Assembly: GCA_963680875.1 (NCBI GenBank)
Contig: OY804578.1
Span: 25,387,101 to 25,451,100, forward strand
Direction: 5' to 3'
Length of the DNA stretch: 64,000 bases
Source: Bathymodiolus brooksi
Lineage: Eukaryota; Mollusca; Bivalvia; Mytilida; Modiolidae
Shown here: piece by piece, positions 51,550 to 62,900 of the stretch
Position numbering within the stretch: the stretch's first letter is position 1
Layout of the letters: each line of letters opens with the position of its first letter
Notes under the pieces: model-generated
The model's database searches: none
The model's input: only the letters and a program-made list of their open reading frames with translations
What the model was told of the DNA's origin: nothing
Made by a program: the position numbers and the translations under genes

Positions 51550-54500
51550 CTATTCTGTCTAGGTCATTAGGTTTTTCTTTTTAGGCCATTTGGCTATTAT
51601 GTTTAGGCCATTTGGTTTTTCTGTCTAGGCCATTTGGCGATTCTGTCTAGGTCATTTGGCTATTCTGTCTAGGTCATTTGACTATTCTGTCGAGGACATT
51701 TGGCTATTCTGTCTAGGTCATTTGACTATTATGTCTAGGTCATTTGGCTATTCTGTCTAGGCCATTTGGCTATTCTGTCTAATCCATTTGGCTATTCTGT
51801 CTAGGCCATTTGGCTATTCTTTCTGGTTCATTTGGCTATTCTGTCTAGGTCATTTGGCTATTCTGTCGAATACATTTGGCTATTCTGTCTAGGGCATTTG
51901 GCTATTCTGTCTAGGCCATTTGGCTATTATATCTAGGCCATTTGGCTATTCTGTCTAGTCCATTTTTCTATTCTGTCTAGGCCATTTGGCTATTCTGTCT
52001 GGGTCATTTGGCTATTCTGTCTAGGTCATTTGGCTATTCTGTCTAGGCCATTTGGCTATTCTGTCTAGGTCATTTGGCTATTCTGTCTAGGTCTTGTGGC
52101 TATTATGTCTAGGCCATTTGTCTATTATGTGTAGGCCATTTGGTTATTCTGTCGAGGACATTTGGCTATTCTGTCTAGGTTATTTGGCTATTCTGTCTAG
52201 GTCATGTGACTTTTATGTCTAGGTCATTTGGCTATTATGTGTAGGCCATTTGACTTTCCTGTCTAGTCCATTTGGCTATTCTGTCTAGGCCATTTGGCTA
52301 TTCTGTCTGGGTCATTTGGCTATTCTGTCTAGGTCATTTGGCTATTCTGTCGAGGACATTTGGCTATTCTGTCTAGGGCATTTGGCTATTCTGTCTAGAC
52401 TATTTGGCTATTATGTCTAGGCCATTTGGCTATTCTGTCTAGGTCATTTGGATATTATGTCTAGGCCATTTGGCTATTCTGTCTATGCCATTTGGCTATT
52501 CTGTCTAGGTCATTTGGCTATTCTGTCTAGGTCATTTGGCTATTATGTGTAGGTCATTAGGTTATTCTGTCTAGGTCATTTGGCTATTCGTCTAGGTCAT
52601 TTGGCTATTCTGTCTGGGTCATTTGGCTATTATGTCTAGGCCATTTTGTCTATTATGTCTAGGTCATTTGGCTATTCTGTCTATGTCATTTGGCTATTCT
52701 GTCTGGTCATTTGGCTATTATTTCTAGGCCATTTGGCTATTATGTCTAGGTCATTTGGCTATTATGTCTAGGGCATTTGGCTATTCTGTCGAGGACATTT
52801 GGCTATTATGTGTAGGCCATTTGGTTATTCTGTCAAGGACATTTGGCTATTCTGTCTAGGTCATGTGGCTATTATGTCTAGGCCATTTGGCTATTATGTG
52901 TAGGCCATTTGGCTATTCTATCTAGTCCATTTGGCTATTCTGTCTAGGTCATGTGGCTATTATGTCTAGGCCATTTGGCTATTATGTGTGGGCCATTTGG
53001 TTATTCTGTCGAGGTCATTTGGCTATTCTGTCTAGGTCATGTGGCTATTATGTCTAGGCCATTTGGCTATTATGTGTAGGCCATTTGGCTATTCTGTCTA
53101 GTCCATTTGGCTATTCTGTCTAGGCCATTTGGCTATTCTGTCTGGGTCATTTGGCTATTCTGTCTAGGTCATTTGGCTATTCTGTCGAGGACATTTGGCT
53201 ATTCTGTCTAGGGCATTTGGCTATTCTGTCTAGACCATTTGGCTATTATGTCTAGCCACTTGGCTATTCTGTCTAGGTCATTTGGATATTATGTCTAGGC
53301 CATTTGGCTATTCTGTCTAGGCCATTTGGCTATTCTGTCTAGGTCATTTGGCTATTATGTGTAGGTCATTTGGTTATTCTGTCTAGGTCATTTGGCTATT
53401 CTGTCTAGGTCATTTGGCTATTCTGTCTGGGTCATTTGGCTATTATGTCTAGGCCATTTGGCTATTATGTCTAGGTCATTTGGCTATTATGTCTAGGTCA
53501 TTTGGCTATTATTTCTAGGCCATTTGGCTATTATGTCTAGGTCATTTGGCTATTATGTCTAGGTCATTTGGCTATTCTGTCGAGGACATTTGGCTATTCT
53601 GTCGAGGACATTAGGCTATTCTGTCTAGGTCATTTGGCTATTATTTCTAGGTCATTTGGCTATTATGTCTAGGTCTTTTGGCTATTATGTCTACGCCATT
53701 TGGCTATTCTATCTAGTCCATTTGGCTATTCTGTCTAGGTCATTAGGTTTTTCTGTCTAGGCCATTTGGCTATTATGTCTAGGCCATTTGGCTATTCTGT
53801 CTAAGTAATTTGGCTATTCTGTCTAGGTCATTTGACTAATCTGTCGAGGACATTTGGCTATTCTGTCTAGGTCATTTGGCTATTATGTCTAGGTCATTTG
53901 GCTATTATGTCTACGTCATTTGGCTATTATGTCTATGCCATTTGGCTATTCTATCTAGTCCATTTGGATATTCTCTGTAGGCCATTTGGCTATTCTTTCT
54001 GGGTCATTTGGCTATTCTGTCTAGGTCATTTGGCTATTCTGTCGAGGACATTTGGCTATTCTGTCTAGGGCATTTGGCTATTCTGTCTAGGCCATTTGGC
54101 TATTATGTCTAGGTCATTTGGCTATTCTGTCTAGTCCATTTTTCTATTCTGTCTAGGCCATTTGGCTATTCTGTCTAGGCCATTTGGCTATTCTGTCGAG
54201 GACATTTGGCTATTCTGTCTAGGCCATTTGGCTATTATGTCTAGGCCATTTGGCTATTCTCTCTAGACCATTTTTCTATTCTGTCTAGGCCATTTGGCTA
54301 TTCTGTCTAGGCCATTTTTCTATTCTGTCTAGGCCATTTGGCTATACTGTCTAGGTCATTTGGCTATTCTGTCTAGGTCATTTGACTATTCTGTTGAAGA
54401 CATTTGGCTATTCTGTCTAGGTCATTTGGCTATTATATCGAGGACATTTGGCTATTATGTCTAGATCATTTGGCTATTATGTCTAGGTCATTTGGCTATT

Positions 54501-55870
54501 ATGTCTATGCCATTTGGCTATTCTATCTAGTCCATTTGGATATTCTCTGTAGGCCATTTGGCTATTCTTCCTGGGTCATTTGGCTATTCTGTCTAGGTCA
54601 TTTGGCTATTCTGTCGAGGACATTTGGCTATTCTGTCTAGGGCATCTGGCTATTCTGTCTAGGCCATTTGGCTATTATGTCTAGGCCATTTTTCTATTCT
54701 GTCTAGTCCATTTTTCTATTCTGTCTAGGCCATTTGGCTATTCTGTCTAGGCCATTTGGCTATTCTGTCGAGGACATTTGGCTATTCTGTCTAGGCCATT
54801 TGGCTATTATGTCTAGGCCATTTGGCTATTCTCTCTAGTCCATTTTTCTATTCTGTCTAGGCCATTTGGCTATTCTGTCTAGGCCATTTTTCTATTCTGT
54901 CTAGGCCATTTGGCTATACTGTCTAGGTCATTTGGCTATTCTGTCTAGGTCATTTGACTATTCTGTTGAAGACATTTGGCTATTCTGTCTAGGTCATTTG
55001 GCTATTATATCGAGGACATTTGGCTATTATGTCTAGGTCATTTGGCTATTATGTCTAGGTCATTTGGCTATTATGTCTAGGCCATTTGGCTATTCTGTCT
55101 AGTCCATTTGGCTATTCTGTCTAGGTCATTAGGTTTTTCTTTTTAGGCCATTTGGCTATTATGTTTAGGCCATTTGGTTTTTCTGTCTAGGCTATTTGGC
55201 GATTCTGTCTAGGTCATTTGGCTATTCTGTCTAGGTCATTTGACTATTCTGTCGAGGACATTTGGCTATTCTGTCTAGGTCATTTGACTATTTTGTCTAG
55301 GTCATTTGGCTATTCTGTCTAGGCCATTTGGCTATTCTGTCTAGTCCATTTGGCTATTCTGTCTAGGCCATTTGGCTATTCTTTTTGGGTCATTTGGCTA
55401 TTCTGTCTAGGTCATTTGGCTATTCTGTCGAATACATTTGGCTATTCTGTCTAGGGCATTTGGCTATTCTGTCTAGGCCATTTGGCTATTATGTCTAGGC
55501 CATTTGGCTATTCTGTCCAGTCCATTTTTCTATTCTGTCTATGCCATTTGGCTATTCTGTCTGGATCATTTGGCTATTCTGTCTAGGTCATTTGGCTATT
55601 CTGTCTAGGTCATTTGACTATTATGTCTAGGTCATTTGGCTATTATGTCTAGGTCATTTGGCTATTATGTCTATGTCATTTGGCTATTCTGTCGAGGACA
55701 TTTGGCTATTCTGTCTTGGTCATTTGGCTATTATGTCTAGGTCATTTGGCTATTATGTATAGGTCATTTGGCTATCTTGTCTAGGCCATTTGGTTATTCT
55801 GTCTAGTCCATTTGGCTATTCTGTCTAGGCCATTTGGCTAGTTTGTCTGGTTCATTTGGCTATTCTGTCT
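51550..55870 (+). repeat. 4.3-kb segment, second copy of the 10,160-bp pair
   Basis: Counterpart of 41390-45710. Differences seen are mostly single substitutions, for example TCTAGATCA near 54460 where the first copy has TCTAGGTCA, and TATAGGTCA at about 55758 where the first copy has TCTAGGTCA. Confidence 0.85.
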
Positions 55871-56969
55871 AGGTCATTTGGCTATTCTGTCTAGGGCATT
55901 TGGCTATTCTGTCTAGACCATTTGGCTATTATGTCTAGGCCATTTGGCTATTCGGTCTAGGTCATTTGGCTATTATGTCTTGGCTATTTGGCTATTCTGT
56001 CTAGGCCATTTGGCTATTCTGTCTAGGTCATTTGGCTATTATGTGTAGGTCACTTGGTTATTCTGTCTAGGTCGTTTGGCTATTCTGTCTAGGTCATTTG
56101 GCTATTCTGTCTGGGTCATTTGGCTATTATGTCTAGGCCATTTGGCTATTATGTCTAGGTCATTTGGCTATTCTGTCTAGGTCATTTGGTTATTCTGTCT
56201 AGGTCATTTGGCTATTATGTCTAGGCCATTAGGCTATTATGTCTAGGTCATTTGGCAATTATGTCTAGGTCATTTGACTATTATGTCTAGGTCATTTGGC
56301 TATTCTGTCTAGGCCATTTGGCTATTATGTCTAGTCCATTTGGCTATTCTGTCTAGGCCATTTGGCTATTCTTTCTGGGTCATTTGGCTATTCTGTCGAA
56401 TACATTTGGCTATTCTGTCTAGGGCATTTGGCTATTCTGTCTAGGCCATTTGGCTATTATGTCTAGGCCATTTGGCTATTCTGTCTGGTCCATTTTTCTA
56501 TTCTTTCTAGGCCATTTGACTATTATGTCTAGGTCATTTGGCTATTATGTCTAGGTCATTTGGCTATTCTGTCGAGGACATTTGGCTATTATGTGTAGGC
56601 CATTTGGTTATTCTGTCAAGGACATTTGGCTATTCTGTCTAGGTCATGTGGCTATTATGTCTAGGCCATTTTGCTATTATGTGTAGGCCATTTGGCTATT
56701 CTGTCTAGTCCATTTGGGTATTCTGTCTAGGTCATGTGGCTATTATGTCTAGGCCATTTGGCTATTATGTGTAGGCCATTTCGTTATTCTGTCGAGGACA
56801 TTTGGCTATTATGTCTAGGTCATTTGGCTATTCTGTCTATGTCATGTGGCTATTATGTCTAGGCCATTTGGCTATTATGTGTAGGCCATTTGGCTATTCT
56901 GTCTAGGCCATTTGGCTATTATGTGTAGGCCATTTGGCTATTCTGTCTAGGTCATTTGGCTATTCTGTC

Positions 56970-59900
56970 TGGGTCATTTGGCTATTCTGTCTAGGTCATT
57001 TGACTATTCTGTCGAGGATATTTGGCTATTCTGTCTGGGTCATTTGGCTATTCTGTTTAGGTCATTTGACTACTCTGTCGAGGATATTTGGCTATTCTGT
57101 CTAGGTCATTTGGCTATTCTGTCTAGGTCATTTGACTATTCTGTCGAGGATATTTGGCTATTCTGTCTGGGTCATTTGGCTATTCTGTTTAGGTCATTTG
57201 GCTATTCTGTCGAATACATTTCGCTATTCTGTCTAGGGCATTTGGCTATTCTGTCTAGGCCATTTGGCTATTATGTCTAGGCCATTTGGCTATTCTGTCC
57301 AGTCCATTTTTCTATTCTGTCTATGCCATTTGGCTATTCTGTCTGGATCATTTGGCTATTCTGTCTAGGTCATTTGGCTATTCTGTCTAGGTCATTTGAC
57401 TATTATGTCTAGGTCATTTTGCTATTATGTCTAGGTCATTTGGCTATTATGTCTATGTCATTTGGCTATTCTGTCGAGGACATTTGGCTATTCTGTCTTG
57501 GTCATTTGGCTATTATGTCTAGGGCATTTGGCTATTATGTCTAGGTCATTTGGCTATCTTGTCTAGGCCATTTGGTTATTCTGTCTAGTCCATTTGGCTA
57601 TTCTGTCTAGGCCATTTGGCTAGTTTGTCTGGTTCATTTGGCTAATCTGTCTAGGTCATTTGGCTATTCTGTCAAGGGCATTTGGCTATTCTGTCTAGAC
57701 CATTTGGCTATTATGTGTAGGTCACTTGGTTATTCTGTCTAAGTCGTTTGGCTATTCTGTCTAGGTCATTTGGCTATTCTGTCTGGGTCATTTGGCTATT
57801 ATGTCTAGGTCATTTGGCTATTATGTCTAGGTCATTTGGCTATCTTGTCTAGGCCATTTGGTTATTCTGTCTAGTCCATTTGGCTATTCTGTCTAGGCCA
57901 TTTGGCTATTCGGTCTAGGTCATTTGGCTATTATGTCTAGGCTATTTGGCTATTCTGTCTAGGCCATTTGGCTATTCTGTCTAGGTCATTTGGCTATTAT
58001 GTGTAGGTCACTTGGTTATTCTGTCTAGGTCGTTTGGCTATTCTGTCTAGGTCATTTGGCTATTCTGTCTGGGTCATTTGGCTATTATGTCTAGGCCATT
58101 TGGCTATTATATCTAGGTCATTTGGCTATTCTGTCTAGGTCATTTGGTTATTCTGTCTAGGTCATTTGGCTATTATGTCTAGGCCATTAGGCTATTATGT
58201 CTAGGTCATTTGGCTATTATGTCTAGGTCATTTGGCAATTCTGTCGAGGACATTTGGCTATTCTGTCGAGGACATTTGGCTATTCTATCTAGGTCATTTG
58301 GCTATTATGTCTAGGTCATTTGGCTGTTATGTCTAGGCCATTTGGCTATTCTGTCTAATCCATTTGGCTATTCTGTCTAGGTCATTAGGTTTTTCTTTCT
58401 AGGCCATTTGGCTATTATGTTTAGGCCATTTGGTTTTTCTGTCTAGGCCATTTGGCTATTCTGTCTAGGTCATTTGGCTATTCTGTCTAGGTCATTTGAC
58501 TATTCTGTCGAGGACATTTGGCTATTATGTCTAGGTCATTTGGCTATTATGTCTAGGTCATTTGGCTATTATGTCTAGGCCATTTGGTGTTCTGTTTAGT
58601 CCATTTGGCTATTCTGTCTAGGTCATTAGGTTTTTCTTTTTAGGCCATTTGGCTATTATGTTTAGGCCATTTGGTTTTTCTGTCTAGGCCATTTGGCTAT
58701 TCTGTCTAGGTCATTTGGCTATTCTGTCTAGGTCATTTGATTATTCTGTCGAGGACAATTGGCTATTCTGTCTAGGTCATTTGACTATTATGTCTAGGTC
58801 ATTTGGCTATTCTGTCTAGGCCATTTGGCTATTCTGTCTAGTCCATTTGGCTATTCTGTCTAGGCCATTTGGCTATTCTTTCTGGGTCATTTGGCTATTC
58901 TGTCGAATACATTTGGCTATTCTGTCTAGGGCATTTAGCTATTCTGTCTAGGCCATTTGGCTATTATGTCTAGGCCATTTGGCTATTCTGTCTGGTCCAT
59001 TTTTCTATTCTTTCTAGGCCATTTGACTATTATGTCTAGGTCATTTGGCTATTATGTCTAGGGCATTTGGCTATTCTGTCGAGGACATTTGGCTATTATG
59101 TGTAGGCCATTTGGTTATTCTGTCAAGGACATTTGGCTATTCTGTCTAGGTCATGTGGCTATTATGTCTAGGCCATTTGGCTATTATGTGTAGGCCATTT
59201 GGCTATTCTGTCTAGTCCATTTGGGTATTCTGTCTAGGTCATGTGGCTATTATGTCTAGGCCATTTGGCTATTATGTGTAGGCCATTTCGTTATTCTGTC
59301 GAGGACATTTGGCTATTCTGTCTAGGTCATTTGGCTATTCTGTCTATGTCATGTGGCTATTATGTCTAGGCCATTTGGCTATTATGTGTAGGCCATTTGG
59401 CTATTCTGTCTATGCCATTTGGCTATTATGTGTAGGCCATTTGGCTATTCTGTCTAGGTCATTTGGCTATTCTGTCTGGGTCATTTGGCTATTCTGTCTA
59501 GGTCATTTGACTATTCTGTCGAGGATATTTGGCTATTCTGTCTGGGTCATTTGGCTATTCTGTCTAGGTCATTTGACTACTCTGTCGAGGATATTTGGCT
59601 ATTCTGTCTAGGTCATTTGGCTATTCTGTCTAGGTCATTTGACTATTCTGTCGAGGATATTTGGCTATTCTGTCTGGGTCATTTGGCTATTCTGTCTAGT
59701 TTATTTGGCTATTCTGTCTAGGTCATTTGACTATTCTGTCGAGGACATTTGACTATTCTGTCGAGGATATTTGGCTATTCTGTCTAGGTGATTTGGCTAT
59801 TCTGTCTAGGTCATTTGGCTATTCTGTCTAGGTCATTTGGCTATTCTGTCTAGGTCATTTGACTATTCCGTCGAGGACATTTGACTATTCTGTCGAGGAC

Positions 59901-62900
59901 ATTTGACTATTCTGTCGAGGATATTTGGCTATTCTGTCTGGGTCATGTGGCTATTATGTCTAGGCCATTTGGCTATTATGTGTAGGCCATTTTTCTATTC
60001 TGTCTAGGTCATTTGGCTATTCTGTCTGGGTCATTTGGCTATTATGTCTAGGTCATTTGACTATTCTGTCGAGGATATTTGGCTATTCTGTCTGGGTCAT
60101 GTGGCTATTATGTCTAGGCCATTTGGCTATTATGTGTTGGCCATTTTTCTATTCTGTCTAGGTCATTTGGCTATTCTGTCTGGGTCATTTGGCTATTCTG
60201 TCTAGGTCATTTGACTATTCTGTCGAGGATATTTGGCTATTCTGTCTGGGTCATTTGGCTATTCTGTCTGGTCATGTGGCTATTATGTGTAGGCCATTTG
60301 GCTATTATGTGTAGGCCATTTGGCTATTCTGTCTGGGTCATTTGGCTATTCTGTCTGGGTCATTTGGCTATTCTGTCTAGGTCATTTGACTATTCTGTCG
60401 AGGATATTTGGCTATTCTGTCTGGGTCATTTGGCTATTCTGTCTAGGTCATTTCGCTATTCTGTCGAGGACATTTGGCTATTCTGTCTAGGTCATTTGGC
60501 TATTCTGTCTAGGTCATTTGGCTATTCTGTCTGGGTCATTTGGCTATTCTGTCTAGGTCATTTGACTATTCTGTCGAGGATATTTGGCTATTCTGTCTAG
60601 GTCATTTGGCTATTCTGTCTAGGTCATTTGACTATTCTGTCGAGGATATTTGGCTATTCTTTCTGGGTCATTTGGCTATTCTGTCTAGGTCATTTGGCTA
60701 TTCTGTCGAGGACATTTGGCTATTCTGTCTAGGTCATTTGGCTATTCTGTCTAGGTCATTTGGCTATTCTGTCTGGGTCATTTAGCTATTCTGTCTAGGT
60801 CATTTGACTATTCTGTCGAGGATATTTGGCTATTCTGTCTGGGTCATGTGGCTATTATGTCTAGGCCATTTGGCTATTATGTGTAGGCCATTTGGCAATT
60901 CTGTCTAGGGCATTTGGCTATTCTGTCTGGGTCATTTGGCTATTCTGTCTAGGTGATTTGGCTATTCTGTCGAGGACATTTGGCTATTCTGTCTAGGTCA
61001 TTTGGCTATTCTGTCTAGGTCATTTGGCTATTCTGTCTGGGTCATTTGTCTATTCTGTCTAGTCCATTTGGCTATTCTGTCTAGGCCATTTGGCTATTCT
61101 GTCTGGGTCATTTGGCTATTCTGTCTAGGTCATTTGGCTATTCTGTCTAGGTCATTTGACTATTCTGTCGAGGATATTTGGCTATTCTGTCTATGTCATT
61201 TGGCTATTCTGTCTAGGTCATTTGACTATTCTGTCGAGGATATTTGGCTATTCTGTCTAGGTCATTTGGCTATTCTGTCTATGCCATTTGGCTATTCTGT
61301 CTAGACCATTTGGCTATTCTGTCTAGGCCATTTGGCTATTCTGTCTGGGTCATTTGGCTATTCTGTCTAGGTCATTTGGCTATTCTGTCTAGGCCATTTG
61401 GCTATTCTGTCTAGGTCATTTGGCTATTCTGTCTAGGTCATGTGGCTATTATGTCTAGGCCATTTGGCTATTATGTGCAGGCCATTTGGTTATTCTGTCG
61501 AGGACATTTGGCTATTCTGTCTAGGTCATTTGGCTATTCTGTCTAGGTCATGTGACTATTATGTCTAGGTCATTTGGCTATTATGTGTAGGCCATTTGGC
61601 TTTCCTGTCTAGTCCATTTGGCTATTCTGTCTAGGCCATTTGGCTATTCTGTCTGGGTCATTTGGCTATTCTGTCTAGGTCATTTGGCTATTCTGTCGAG
61701 GACATTTGGCTATTCTGTCTAGGGCATTTGGCTATCCTGTCTAGACCATTTGGCTATTATGTCTAGGCCATTTGGCTATTCTGTCTAGGTCATTTGGATA
61801 TTATGTCTAGGCCATTTGGCTATTCTGTCTAGGCCATTTGGCTATTCTGTCTAGGTCATTTGGCTATTCTGTCTAGGTCATTTGGCTATTATGTGTAGGT
61901 CATTTGGTTATTCTGTCTAGGTCATTTGGCTATTCGTCTAGGTCATTTGGCTATTCTGTCTGGGTCATTTGGCTATTATGTCTAGGCCATTTGGCTATTA
62001 TGTCTAGGTCATTTGGCTATTCTGTCTAGGTCATTTGGCTATTCTGTCTGGTCATTTGGCTATTATTTCTAGGCCATTTGGCTATTATGTCTAGGTCATT
62101 TGGCTATTATGTCTAGGGCATTTGGCTATTCTGTCGAGGACATTTGGCTATTATGTGTAGGCCATTTGGTTATTCTGTCAAGGACATTTGGCTATTCTGT
62201 CTAGGTCATGTGGCTATTATGTCTAGGCCATTTGGCTATTATGTGTAGGCCATTTATCTATTCTGTCTAGTCCATTTGGCTATTCTGTCTAGGTCATGTG
62301 GCTATTATGTCTAGGCCATTTGGCTATTATGTGTAGGCCATTTCGTTATTCTGTCGAGGACATTTGTCTATTCTGTCTAGGTCATTTGGCTATTCTGTCT
62401 AGGTCATGTGGCTATTATGTCTAGGCCATTAGGCTATTATGTGTAGGCCTTTTGGTTATTCTGTCTAGTCCATTTGGCTATTCTGTCTAGGCCATTTGGC
62501 TATTCTGTCTGGGTCATTTGGCTATTCTGTCTAGGTCATTTGGCTATTCTGTCGAGGACATTTGACTATTCTGTCGAGGATATTTGGCTATTCTGTCTGG
62601 GTCATGTGGCTATTATGTCTAGGCCATTTGGCTATTATGTGTAGGCCATTTTTCTATTCTGTCTAGGTCATTTGGCTATTCTGTCTGGGTCATTTGGCTA
62701 TTCTGTCTAGGTCATTTGACTATTCTGTCGAGGATATTTGGCTATTCTGTCTGGGTCATGTGGCTATTATGTCTAGGCCATTTGGCTATTATGTGTAGGC
62801 CATTTTTCTATTCTGTCTAGGTCATTTGGCTATTCTGTCTGGGTCATTTGGCTATTCTGTCTAGGTCATTTGACTATTCTGTCGAGGATATTTGGCTTTT

